Source of the DNA: REEB95 sp035648735
GTDB taxonomy: Bacteria > Pseudomonadota > Alphaproteobacteria > ATCC43930 > CGMCC-115725
Assembly: GCA_035648735.1 (NCBI GenBank)
Contig: DASRKX010000120.1
Location: 1 to 64,000 of the forward strand
DNA: 64,000 bases
Direction of reading: 5' to 3'
This document shows, piece by piece, positions 44,974 to 53,527 of this stretch (within the stretch, counting starts at the first letter, position 1; every line of letters starts with the position of its first letter). Position numbers and translations under genes: made by a program. Below the pieces are notes generated by a model. That model made no database searches. It was not told the DNA's origin and was given only the letters and a program-made list of their open reading frames with translations.

Positions 44974-45978
44974 TCACCGCGTGCCGGCCGCGAGCGAATC
45001 CGCGATCCCGATCACGATCTGCTCGAAACGATAGCGCTCGTAGGTTTCGCGAATCGGCAACGACGGCGCGCGCTCGACCTCGATCCAAAAACGCAGCAAG
45101 CCGTGTAGCTGCGCCCAATGCAGCGGCGCCTGCCATTCCAAACGGAAGCCGTAACCGGCGAGAAAGCTCGACACGATGGCGTCGCCACGCCGCCTCAGCA
45201 GCCAGCCGCTTGGTCGCCAGGAGCGGAAGCCGATATCGCCGATGAACTTGGCGAGATCGAGGCTGATCGAATCTTCCCAATCCGCCGAGATGTCGAGGCC
45301 GACCAGTTCGCCGCCGGAAAGGATAAGGTTTTCCGCCTTGAAGTCTCCGTGATGATGCGCCACCGGCAGCGGCAGGCTCGCGATCCGCACCGCGGTGCGG
45401 CGCAGGATGTCGTCACCCTTGGCGAAGCTCTGGTTGGCACGCAATTTCGGCGTATCGCGCAGCTCGTGGTCGAGCCGCGCCAGCATGCCGCCGCAATCGG
45501 TCGGCCGCTCGGCGAGGCGATGCATCGCATGGAAGGATTTGAGCCACGCGCCGGCGCTGCGCGATCCGAATTCGATCTCTGCCTCGGAAATCATCGGGCT
45601 GACCAGCATCGCCGCAACCGAGCGGCCCTCGACCCATTCCATCACCACGCAGGCATGCTCGTCGATGAGGTCGACGGCGCGCGCGACGCGGGCCGGAGCG
45701 CGGCTGAGCGCAGCATGCGCGGCCACGCGCTGCAGCGCGGTAAATTGCGTGCGCGCCATGTCGCGGTCGGGCCGGCCATTGCCATCGAGACAGAATTTGA
45801 GGGCAAGCGCCGATTCCCGGCCGGCGACGGTGCAGCGGAACAGCCGCAGCGACGAACGCAGGATGAGCGGCCCCGTCACCTGGCAATTCCAGTAGGGGTA
45901 TTCGCCGTCGATCGCGCGCTGCGCCAGGATGCGCACCACATCGTCCGGCAGCAGATCGAGGTCCGGCTCGGCGATCAC
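44974..45978 (-). CDS. APH-fold phosphotransferase (aminoglycoside phosphotransferase family)
   Basis: A 334-aa kinase-like protein. The brace and catalytic loop read VAHHHGDFKAENLIL (HxDxxxxN) and the metal site GLDISADWEDS takes the DFG-like position. Upstream are ALALKFCLD (ATP-lysine strand) and CVVMEWVEGRS (hinge). The fold phosphorylates antibiotics, choline, homoserine or sugars; here, inside a polysaccharide operon, it more likely phosphorylates a sugar, glycerol or lipid intermediate, which is inference. ATG 45978 overlaps the GT2 stop (ATGA). It is not evidence of aminoglycoside resistance. Confidence 0.8.
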   Translation of the reverse strand: MIAEPDLDLLPDDVVRILAQRAIDGEYPYWNCQVTGPLILRSSLRLFRCTVAGRESALALKFCLDGNGRPDRDMARTQFTALQRVAAHAALSRAPARVARAVDLIDEHACVVMEWVEGRSVAAMLVSPMISEAEIEFGSRSAGAWLKSFHAMHRLAERPTDCGGMLARLDHELRDTPKLRANQSFAKGDDILRRTAVRIASLPLPVAHHHGDFKAENLILSGGELVGLDISADWEDSISLDLAKFIGDIGFRSWRPSGWLLRRRGDAIVSSFLAGYGFRLEWQAPLHWAQLHGLLRFWIEVERAPSLPIRETYERYRFEQIVIGIADSLAAGTR

Positions 45979-46943
45979 GACCGCACCGGACGCATCAATC
46001 GCCGCAGGGGAAGGAATAGGTTGTACAACGGTGCGCGTCCGGACAGCGCCGCGCCGAGGAGCAGCTGCATGCCGGCGAGCCAGGCGCCGGCATCGACCAG
46101 GTTGCGGCCGAGCCGCTCGTAGCGCCGCGCCAGGATGTCCCGCCGCTCGCGTCGCGAGAGCTTGTCAGCCAGCCGGTCGAGATGCCGGTGGACCATGGCG
46201 AGCACGTCGCGGGCCTGGCGCGCGGCATGGCCGGTCGAATAGCTGTGCGACATCCAGTGATATATGGCGAGCGGCTCCGCCAGCGCCTGGACGCGGCCGG
46301 CGAGCGCCAGCCGGATGAACAGATCCTGGTCCTCGCCGACGATGAGATCGGGATCGAAGCCGCCGACGCTTTCGAGGAGATCGCGACGCGTCACCGCCAC
46401 CGAAGTGGCGACAAAGGACGAACCCAGAAGCGTGCGCCAAGCTTCCGCGCCCTGCACCGGGGCTTGGCGCGCGTAGACCGAGCTGCCGGCGGCGCCGGCC
46501 ACATCGGTCACCTGCATATCGGCAACCACGAGAGACAGGCCGGTATCGGCGCCGAAGGGCGCCACCTGACGCGCCAGCTTTTCCGGCAGCCATTCGTCGT
46601 CGGCATCGAGAAAGGCGACCAGCTCGCCCCGGCAGGCGGAAATACCGAGATTGCGCGCCCGCGCCGGGCCGCCGTTGAGATCGAGACGGATCAGGCGGAT
46701 GCGCCGATCGCGCGACTCTGCGGCGGCGACGTACCGAGCACCCTCGTCCTCGCTCGCATCGTCGATGAAGATCGCTTCCCAATTCGGATAGCTTTGCGCC
46801 TCGATCGAGCGCAGCGCGCGCTCGATGGTTAACGCCGCGTTAAACATCGGCACGACGATCGAAACCAGCGGCCGGTAGGGCGGCGATTCCGCTCCGGCAA
46901 TCCGCCGATTTTCCCCGCTTTGCGTGTTGCCCTGCTGCGCCAT
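45975..46943 (-). CDS. Glycosyltransferase family 2
   Basis: A 322-aa GT-A inverting transferase. Motifs: LVSIVVPMFNAALTIERAL, EAIFIDDASEDEG, LNGGPARARNLGI, the metal-binding LVAFLDADDEWLP and acceptor-side GEDQDLFIRLALAG. No membrane helices are evident except a weak C-terminal one, so it should act in the cytosol on a lipid-linked acceptor. ATG 46943 with GGGGAG six bases upstream; a 20-codon in-frame extension is not conserved. It is the promoter-proximal gene of the minus operon ending at 41842. Confidence 0.9.
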   Translation of the reverse strand: MAQQGNTQSGENRRIAGAESPPYRPLVSIVVPMFNAALTIERALRSIEAQSYPNWEAIFIDDASEDEGARYVAAAESRDRRIRLIRLDLNGGPARARNLGISACRGELVAFLDADDEWLPEKLARQVAPFGADTGLSLVVADMQVTDVAGAAGSSVYARQAPVQGAEAWRTLLGSSFVATSVAVTRRDLLESVGGFDPDLIVGEDQDLFIRLALAGRVQALAEPLAIYHWMSHSYSTGHAARQARDVLAMVHRHLDRLADKLSRRERRDILARRYERLGRNLVDAGAWLAGMQLLLGAALSGRAPLYNLFLPLRRLMRPVRS

Positions 46944-47175
46944 CCGGGCTCCCCGCCCCCAACGAAACCGGACGCGGGAATCCCTCGCCGCGCCTGCCTT
47001 CAATGTGACAGCGAGCGACGAATTTCCGGTTAAGCGACCGTCAACCGGCGGCCCGTTAACTTTTAGAAAGTAACCGGAAAATTAAGCCTTTCAGGCTAAT
47101 AAAAAGGGCGGATTTGGCAGAGGAATCCATGGGTTTTGACGGGGCGGGCCGGCAGCTTGCGGCGGGGATGCGGCG
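46944..47175. promoter_or_regulatory. Divergent control region, glycan operon versus flippase
   Basis: This 232-bp gap lies between the GT2 gene (minus) and the flippase gene (plus). Its centre (about 47035-47105) is AT-rich and has TTAAC and TTAA sequences, suitable for two divergent promoters, but I could not fix a convincing -35/-10 pair or a sigma-54 site. No gene is seen. Confidence 0.4.
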
Positions 47176-48717
47176 ATGACCGACGCGCCCCTGATCGCCG
47201 TCGTCGTGCCCAAGATTTCGCTCGGCCAGCAGATCGCCAAGGGCGCGATCTTCATGGTGGCGCTGCGCATCGCCTTCCGCCTCATGGGGCTGTTGAGCTC
47301 GCTCATCCTGTTGCGCCTGCTGGCGCCGACCGATTTCGGCATCGTCGGGCTGGTAACGGCGGCGCTCTCGATCCTCGATGTGTTGAGCGAGCTTTCGTTC
47401 CAGGCGGGCCTCATCCGCATGCCTAAGCCGCAGCGCATCCATTACGACACGGCGTGGACGCTCGGCATCATGCGCGGCGCCGTGATGGCGCTGCTGCTGG
47501 TCGCGATCTCGCCGCTGCTCGCCAAATTCGTCGATGATCCGCGCATCGTGCATCTCTCCTTCGCTCTCGCCGCCATCGCGCTGCTGCAAGGCTTCGAGAA
47601 TATCGGCATTGTCGATTTCCAGCGTCGCTTCCAGTTCGACCGCTTCTTCCGCTACCAGATCTTCGGCAAGCTCGCCGGCGTCTGCGTCTGCGTGCCCGCG
47701 GCCTTCGCCTTCCACAGCTACTGGGCGCTGATGGCCGGCATCGCCGCGACCCGGCTGTCGATGACGGCGATGAGCTATCTCGTCAGCCCCTATCGCCCGC
47801 GCCTCAGCCTCGCGGCGTGGCGCGATTTGTTCGATTTCTCGAAATGGCTGCTGGTGTCGAATTTGCAATGGGTGATCGACGCCAACATCATGACCTTCAT
47901 GACCGGCCGCGTTGCCGGCTCGGCGGCGATCGGGCTCTATCAGGTGGCCAACCAGGTCGCCTCGCTGCCGGCAAGCGAGGTCGCCGCACCCATCCGCCAG
48001 CCGATGTATGCCGGTCTATCCCGCGCCGCCGACGACATGTCCGAGCTCCGCCGCCAGACGCTCGACGGATTGTTCCTGACGCTCGCGGTGGTGGCGCCGA
48101 TGTCAATCGGCATCTCGCTGATGGCCTCGCCCATCGTCAATCTGTTCTTCGGCTGGAAATGGATCGCCGCCATCCCGCTGGTCCGCCTCTGCGCGCTCTA
48201 CGCGCTGTGCGACGCCATCGGCCATTTCACGCACAATCTCTACATCGTGACACACCGGCAGCGCCGCTTTGTCGGCGTCTTCACCGTGGCGCTCGCGGTG
48301 CGCATCCCGGCGATCGTGCTGGGCGCGACGTTTTACGGTGTCTATGGCGCCGCCGTCGCGCTCGCCGTAACCGCCGCCTTCAACATGGTACTGTGGTCGG
48401 CGAATATCTTTCCGCTGGTCGGCATCTCCTTCCGCGATATCGTCCGCGGCACATGGCGCACCGTGTTCGGCGTCCTGGTGATGGCGGCGATCGTGATGTG
48501 GCTGAGCAATCTGTGGCCCGAGCCGCGCGATATCCCGGAAGGCCTCCTGCGTTGTGCGATCATCTGCGTGATCGGTGCTGCGACCCATATCGGCGCGCAA
48601 TTGACCGCCTGGCGCCTTTGCGGCGAGCCGACGGGCGCCGAACGCCATCTCCTGAAGAGCGCGCGCGCCGCCGCCGTGCGTCTGGGAATCTTCGCCACCA
48701 AGCAGGTGCCCGCATGA
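47176..48717 (+). CDS. Oligosaccharide flippase (Wzx-like, MOP superfamily)
   Basis: A 513-aa polytopic membrane protein with about 12-14 helices, resembling polysaccharide_synt/Wzx-type flippases that move lipid-linked repeat units to the periplasm. The N-terminal KGAIFMVALRIAFRLMGLLSSLILLR segment (with a LAPTDFGIVGLV after it) is the conserved start of the family, and the middle has WVIDANIMTFMTGRVAGS and ASEVAAPIRQPMYAGLSR. ATG 47176 with GGCGGGGATG-like purine tract. It is followed after 63 nt by the O-ligase gene. A second flippase is encoded at 50404-51933. Confidence 0.88.
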   Translation: MTDAPLIAVVVPKISLGQQIAKGAIFMVALRIAFRLMGLLSSLILLRLLAPTDFGIVGLVTAALSILDVLSELSFQAGLIRMPKPQRIHYDTAWTLGIMRGAVMALLLVAISPLLAKFVDDPRIVHLSFALAAIALLQGFENIGIVDFQRRFQFDRFFRYQIFGKLAGVCVCVPAAFAFHSYWALMAGIAATRLSMTAMSYLVSPYRPRLSLAAWRDLFDFSKWLLVSNLQWVIDANIMTFMTGRVAGSAAIGLYQVANQVASLPASEVAAPIRQPMYAGLSRAADDMSELRRQTLDGLFLTLAVVAPMSIGISLMASPIVNLFFGWKWIAAIPLVRLCALYALCDAIGHFTHNLYIVTHRQRRFVGVFTVALAVRIPAIVLGATFYGVYGAAVALAVTAAFNMVLWSANIFPLVGISFRDIVRGTWRTVFGVLVMAAIVMWLSNLWPEPRDIPEGLLRCAIICVIGAATHIGAQLTAWRLCGEPTGAERHLLKSARAAAVRLGIFATKQVPA

Positions 48718-48780
48718 CCGGCCATCCCGCGCCTTGCCGTCATTCCCCGCCGCTTCCGGACCGGAGCTGAGAGAACCAAC

Positions 48781-50109
48781 ATGCGCTCACTTGTCCTCGC
48801 CATGCTGATCTTCGGGCTTTTGCCCACGGCGTTCTTTTCGCCCTTCGTCAGCGTGCTCCTGTGGTCCTACATCTCCTTCGGCAGCGCCCAGCGCCTGACC
48901 TGGGGCATGGCCGAGAACATTCCCTTCGCCTTGATCGTCGGCATCGCCGGCTTGGCGGGCTGGATGCTGTGCGAACGGCGCCGGCTGCCGATGGATCGCA
49001 CTACTGTGCTCATGCTCGCCTATGTCGCGATGATCACGATCGCGACCTATTTCGCGCTAGTGCCGGACGCGGCATGGCCGAAATGGTTGATCACGGTGAA
49101 GGCGTTCGTCTTCGTCTTCGTCACCGCGGCGATGCTGACCAACCGAGTGCGCATCCACGCGCTCATCTGGATCATGGTCATCGCCGTCGGCTATTACGGC
49201 ATCAAGGGCGGCATCTTCACGCTGCTGACCGGCGGCAATTTCCGCATTTACGGCCCGGCCGCGACCGTCATCGGCGACAACAACCATATCGCCGCCGCGC
49301 TGGTCGTGATCATGCCGCTGATGAATTATCTCGGCCGGCAATCGAAGAACGAGCTTCTGCGCATCGGCTCGCGTATTGCCATGGCCCTTTGCCTGCTGTC
49401 CGTGCTGGCGTCGTATTCGCGCGGATCGTTCCTGGCGCTCATCGCCATGCTGCCCTTTCTGCTGCAGCACTCGAAGCACAAGGTCGTGGTGGCGGTCGTC
49501 ATCACTGTCATGCTGGCCTTCTCGATCAGCTTCATGCCTGCGCAGTGGGTCGAGCGCATTCAAACCATCTCGACCTATCAGCAAGACGCCTCGGCCGAAG
49601 GCCGCATCGAGATGTGGAAAGCGGCGACGCGCATCGCGGTCGCCCGGCCGCTGGTCGGCGGCGGCTTCATGGCGCCCTATACCCAGGACGTCATGGACGA
49701 ATATTCGCCGGGCACCAAGGCGCGCGCCGTGCACTCGATCTGGTTCGAGAATCTGGGCGAGAACGGCTTCATCGCGCTAGCCCTCTGGATCGCGATCGCC
49801 GTCACGGCGCTGCAGAATTGCCGCTATATCATCCGGCGCACCAAGGGGAATCTCCAGCTCAAATGGGCGAACGACCTGGGGCACATGTCGCTGGTCGCCA
49901 TCGTCGGCTACCTGGTCGGCGGCTCGTTCCTGTCGCTATCCTATTGGGACTTCTACTTCACCCTCGCCGTCATCCTGGCGGCGACGCGGCGCATCGTCAT
50001 CGCCGAGTTGGCGCCCGAGAAGCCGCGCTTCGCGCGCATGGCGGCGCCGCGCGGGCCGGCGCGGGCGCTCCCGCAACCCGGCATGGCGATGCAGGGCGAC
50101 GCGGATTAA
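48781..50109 (+). CDS. Exosortase A-associated O-glycosylation (O-antigen) ligase
   Basis: A 442-aa integral membrane protein with about 11 helices matching the Wzy_C-containing putative O-glycosylation ligase that accompanies exosortase A. Features: an N-terminal PTAFFSPFVSVLLWSYISFG, VIGDNNHIAAALVVIMPL, the SYSRGSFLAL segment of the Wzy_C domain, and a periplasmic loop with GRIEMWKAATRIAVARPLVGGGF followed by VHSIWFENLGENG. It may polymerise the glycan or attach it to sorted proteins. ATG 48781 after a GAGAGAACC element. The 82-aa gene begins 27 nt later. Confidence 0.87.
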   Translation: MRSLVLAMLIFGLLPTAFFSPFVSVLLWSYISFGSAQRLTWGMAENIPFALIVGIAGLAGWMLCERRRLPMDRTTVLMLAYVAMITIATYFALVPDAAWPKWLITVKAFVFVFVTAAMLTNRVRIHALIWIMVIAVGYYGIKGGIFTLLTGGNFRIYGPAATVIGDNNHIAAALVVIMPLMNYLGRQSKNELLRIGSRIAMALCLLSVLASYSRGSFLALIAMLPFLLQHSKHKVVVAVVITVMLAFSISFMPAQWVERIQTISTYQQDASAEGRIEMWKAATRIAVARPLVGGGFMAPYTQDVMDEYSPGTKARAVHSIWFENLGENGFIALALWIAIAVTALQNCRYIIRRTKGNLQLKWANDLGHMSLVAIVGYLVGGSFLSLSYWDFYFTLAVILAATRRIVIAELAPEKPRFARMAAPRGPARALPQPGMAMQGDAD

Positions 50110-50136
50110 GCCGCCGGATCATCGAGAGAGGCACAA

Positions 50137-50385
50137 ATGGACACAGTATTTTTCTTCTTCTCACTCGCCGGCGTGCTGATGGTGGTGCATTGGCTGGTGA
50201 CCAACGACCGGGCCGGCAACCGCGGCAAGACCAGCGGCATCTTCGCCATGCGCGAGCCCGAGGACATCGCCAAGGAAACCGAAGTGGCCGCCAAGGGCAA
50301 GTTCGACGCCCGGCGGGCCAAGGCCGCGGCAAGGCCCGCACCGAAGCCAGCCGGCCAGCCGGCCTTCACGCGACGCGAATTCTAA
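50137..50385 (+). CDS. 82-aa single-pass membrane protein, unknown
   Basis: A small protein with one N-terminal helix (VFFFFSLAGVLMVVHWLVTN) followed by a polar Lys/Ala/Glu-rich and Pro-rich tail ending TRREF; no recognised domain and no PEP-CTERM signal. A GAGAGG lies eight bases before ATG 50137. It follows the O-ligase gene by 27 nt in the same direction and so is probably cotranscribed. Similar short one-helix proteins next to exosortase ligase genes might act as assembly partners, but that is only a guess from position. It converges with the second flippase gene 18 nt on. Confidence 0.7.
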   Translation: MDTVFFFFSLAGVLMVVHWLVTNDRAGNRGKTSGIFAMREPEDIAKETEVAAKGKFDARRAKAAARPAPKPAGQPAFTRREF

Positions 50386-50403
50386 AGAAGGCGGGTTCGG
50401 GAA

Positions 50404-51933
50404 TTACCGCGCGGCCGGCGGCTTGGCGGCAGCCCGCAGGCTGAGCAGCCATTTGGGCAGGAAAGGCAGGCGCGGCAGCAAGCGTGCCTCGAGATAGGCG
50501 GCGATGGTCGCCTCGGCGCCCTTGGGGTAGCCGCCCGTCGCCCACAGCGTGAACAGCACCGTCACGTAAATCGGCGCGCCGAGCACCGCGCAGGCGGCGA
50601 GCTGCCAGCCCTCCGGCAGCGGAACGATGCCGCGGAAGGCCTGGACGAAGGCGGCCATGGAGGCGGCGGCGGCCACGGGCCGCCACAGCGCCTCGAACAG
50701 ATCGCGCTTGGGCAGCGCCAGCAGCGATTGCGCGAGATAAAGGTTGGCGATGCCGCCGGCGAGGCTGGCGCCGATCAGCGCCAGCGCCGCGCCGATCGGG
50801 CCGAACCACGGCACCAGCACGGCGAGCAACGCCAGAAACACGCCGGCGCCGGTCAGGCTGGCATAGGTCGAGAGATGCGGCCGGCCCAGGGCCAGGAACA
50901 CCGCATAGGCGTTGCCGACGAACATCTCGAGCGGACCGGCGAAGGCAAGGAGCCGCAACAGCGGTGCGGCGGCGGCCCATTGGCGGCCGAAGCCGAGATC
51001 GAGCACGAGATCCGCCGTCACCAGCAGGCCGAAGGCCAGCGGCGCCATCAGGCACAGCCCGCCGCCGAGCACCGCGAGATAACCCTCGGCGAGGCTCCGC
51101 CCGGCGCCCGAGATGCGCGTGAAGCCGGGAAAGATCGCGTTCATCACCGGCGTGATCAGCTCGGAAGTCGGCATTTCCGCGACCGCGCGAGCGATGCGAT
51201 AGAAGCCCAGCGCCTCGATGCCGGCAAATTTCCCGACGAACAACTCGTCGCTCTTGGTGCGCACGAAAAAAAGCTGGCTCGAGAACCAGAGCCATTTGGA
51301 GAAGCCGAAAACCTCGCAGAAGCACGCCAGCGAAAAGCGCGGGCGATAGGGATGCATGACGTAGCTCAACGCCAGCCGCGCCGCGGCGCCGGCCGACAAT
51401 CCCGCGACCAGCGCCCAGTAATTGCGCAGCATGAAAGCCGCCGGCACCGCGACCGCGAAGGAGACGAGCTTCACCAGCACGGTGTAGACGCCTTCCTTGG
51501 AGAAATTGAGGTCGCTGCGGAACTCGACGACGCCGACATTGGCGAAGCCCGACACCGCCGAGATCGCGGCGATACAGCCGGCGATCGCCGGCAGGCGCGG
51601 CTCGTGCAGCATGATGGCGGCCGGCACGGCCAGCAGCAGGACGACCGCCGCATTGGCGATGCCGCGCATCACCTCGAGCGTCCACACCGTGTCGTAGCGC
51701 GCGCGGTCGCGCGCGCCGGAACGGATCAGATCCATGTCGAGGCTGAAATCGCTTGCCGATTGGACGAGGAAATAGAGCAGTGTCGCCATGCCGACGAGGC
51801 CATAATCCTCCGGCAGCAGCAGCCGCGCCAGCATGATGGTGCTGACGATGCCGAGCACGCGCACGCCCCAGCGCGCGGCCAGCAGCCACAGCGCGCCCTT
51901 GGCAACGCGGCGGGCGATGCCCTGGGGAATCAT
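50404..51933 (-). CDS. Second oligosaccharide flippase (Wzx-like)
   Basis: A 509-aa polytopic protein of the same MOP flippase family as the one at 47176, with the KGALWLLAARWGVRVLGIVSTIMLARLLLPEDYGLVGMA start and the helix pattern of about 12-14 segments. The two share the order RYDTVWTLEVMRG versus HYDTAWTLGIMRG, VVEFRSDLNF versus IVDFQRRFQF and VMHPYRPRFSL versus VSPYRPRLSL, so they look like paralogues. ATG 51933 lies 7 nt after the xrtA stop; ATG 51978 would overlap xrtA by 38 nt. Both are in frame and neither has a good Shine-Dalgarno. Confidence 0.85.
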   Translation of the reverse strand: MIPQGIARRVAKGALWLLAARWGVRVLGIVSTIMLARLLLPEDYGLVGMATLLYFLVQSASDFSLDMDLIRSGARDRARYDTVWTLEVMRGIANAAVVLLLAVPAAIMLHEPRLPAIAGCIAAISAVSGFANVGVVEFRSDLNFSKEGVYTVLVKLVSFAVAVPAAFMLRNYWALVAGLSAGAAARLALSYVMHPYRPRFSLACFCEVFGFSKWLWFSSQLFFVRTKSDELFVGKFAGIEALGFYRIARAVAEMPTSELITPVMNAIFPGFTRISGAGRSLAEGYLAVLGGGLCLMAPLAFGLLVTADLVLDLGFGRQWAAAAPLLRLLAFAGPLEMFVGNAYAVFLALGRPHLSTYASLTGAGVFLALLAVLVPWFGPIGAALALIGASLAGGIANLYLAQSLLALPKRDLFEALWRPVAAAASMAAFVQAFRGIVPLPEGWQLAACAVLGAPIYVTVLFTLWATGGYPKGAEATIAAYLEARLLPRLPFLPKWLLSLRAAAKPPAAR

Positions 51934-51940
51934 GCCAAAC

Positions 51941-53527
51941 TCACGAAGGCGGCGCGCCAACGCTCCGAAGCGCGACATGCGGCGCCGGTGCCACGTCGCG
52001 TGCGGCGCGCTTCACCGCCGCGATATAGGCGACGGGCGATTGCATCGCGCCGAGGAAGCGAGCGAGGTTTTCCGCCGCCGGAACGCCCGGCTGCTTCGAG
52101 GTGGCGACGGCGATGAAGGCGCCGACGGAGCTGCGGCCTTCGAGAATGCTGCGCGCCTGGCGCAGCTTGGCCTCCGCCGGGCTGGCGGTGATCTCGCCGT
52201 CGACGACGTAGAAATACCAGAGCAGCCGCGTCTGATCGCCGCTGTGCAGCTCGGCGGCGGCAACGCGCACGGTGCGGCCGCCGATCGCGACGTCTTGCGC
52301 GCTGAACACCGATCGCACCCAGACATCGTCGTCGACGACGCGGTTCTGGCTGCGCACCAGGTTGTTGTGCCGGCCATGCGTGTCGTAGAGCGCGACATAG
52401 CGTTCGACCACGATTCCATTGGCGTCGAAGCTGTCGCGGAATTGGCGGTCCGGGGCGACGATGACCGGATTCCAGCTATCGGTCGTAGCGCGCGGCTGCC
52501 AGGGCACGGCCACACCAGGCGGCGGCACCTGCGACAGGTCGAGCGGCGCCGAGTTGTCGAGCAGCGAGAGATAGGCCGGGCCGAGCGCCGCCAGCAGCAG
52601 GCCGATGGCAACGGCGACGACCGGGGCGCGCACCGCAGCGGGCGTCGGCCGCATCGGAATTTCGGGCGCGGGCGCGGGCGCGCGCTTGTCGGCAAAACGC
52701 ATGCCGATCGCGATCAAGACCAGCAGCACCGCCGTGAAGAAACCCCAGCCGTAGATGATGTGGTCAGCCTCGACCGCGACGACGTCGTCGGTCAGATGCG
52801 CCAGATAGATGATGCCGAAGGCGCGGATCCCGTTGGCGAAGACCGGCACGATCAGCGACGCCGCCAGGAAGGCGGCGCGCTTCCACCAGGAACGATAAAC
52901 CATGAGGGCGAAGAAGGCGCCGAAGGCGATGGAAGCGATGAGAAAGCGCAAGCCCGCGCAGGCTTCGGCGACGATAAAATCGCCTTCCGGAATCGAAATC
53001 ATGATGCCGTCGGAATAGACCGGCACATGGAAGAGGCGCAGCATGTCGACGGCGAAACGCGCGGTCACATCCTGCAAATGCGGCACCAGGAATTCGCCGC
53101 TCGGCACCAAAAGATAGAGATAGAGCAGCGGGCCGAGCATCCGGCCGTAGAGCCGCCAACCGAGCGCGGCCAGCAGCAGCGCCTGGAGCATGGTGAGGAG
53201 GAGGAGCTGCTGCAGCTCAAGCACGCCGAGCACCGCCGCCATCAGCCACGCGGCGGAGAGTAGCGGCAGCAGCGCCAGCGCGCGGAAATCGGGCCGGGGC
53301 GTCAAATTGGCGAGCAGATGCCGCCGATCCCAGATCAGGTAGAGGGCGATCGGCAGGACGAGAAAGCAGTGGTTGTAGGTCGGCGAGGCGAGCCAGACGC
53401 GCCAGGCGCCTGCGACCTCGCGCCAGAAGACGGCGCCGAGCACCATAACCGCCGCCGCGATCGCCAGGCCGAGGAATTGCCATTGGCGCGACGGACGCTG
53501 CCCGGCTGAAAGCATGAAAATACTCAC
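51941..53527 (-). CDS. xrtA: Exosortase A with fused EpsI domain
   Basis: A 528-aa inner-membrane protein. Residues 1-280 hold about eight helices and the archaeosortase/exosortase catalytic triad: C190 in EACAGLRFLIAS, R235 in ANGIRAFGIIY and H256 in EADHIIYGWGFF. This cysteine transpeptidase-like enzyme is proposed to cut PEP-CTERM signals. Residues about 310-528 are an EpsI (DUF3485) periplasmic domain, the usual exosortase A fusion (LDNSAPLDLSQ, WYFYVVDGE). GTG 53527 overlaps the GT4 stop in a GTGA; ATG 53515 is an alternative. No PEP-CTERM substrate gene is in the window. Confidence 0.93.
   Translation of the reverse strand: MSIFMLSAGQRPSRQWQFLGLAIAAAVMVLGAVFWREVAGAWRVWLASPTYNHCFLVLPIALYLIWDRRHLLANLTPRPDFRALALLPLLSAAWLMAAVLGVLELQQLLLLTMLQALLLAALGWRLYGRMLGPLLYLYLLVPSGEFLVPHLQDVTARFAVDMLRLFHVPVYSDGIMISIPEGDFIVAEACAGLRFLIASIAFGAFFALMVYRSWWKRAAFLAASLIVPVFANGIRAFGIIYLAHLTDDVVAVEADHIIYGWGFFTAVLLVLIAIGMRFADKRAPAPAPEIPMRPTPAAVRAPVVAVAIGLLLAALGPAYLSLLDNSAPLDLSQVPPPGVAVPWQPRATTDSWNPVIVAPDRQFRDSFDANGIVVERYVALYDTHGRHNNLVRSQNRVVDDDVWVRSVFSAQDVAIGGRTVRVAAAELHSGDQTRLLWYFYVVDGEITASPAEAKLRQARSILEGRSSVGAFIAVATSKQPGVPAAENLARFLGAMQSPVAYIAAVKRAARDVAPAPHVALRSVGAPPS

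Noticed and set aside
44974..45978. Aminoglycoside resistance determinant
   Set aside because: Only the general APH fold is visible; the gene is embedded in a polysaccharide operon with no resistance context.
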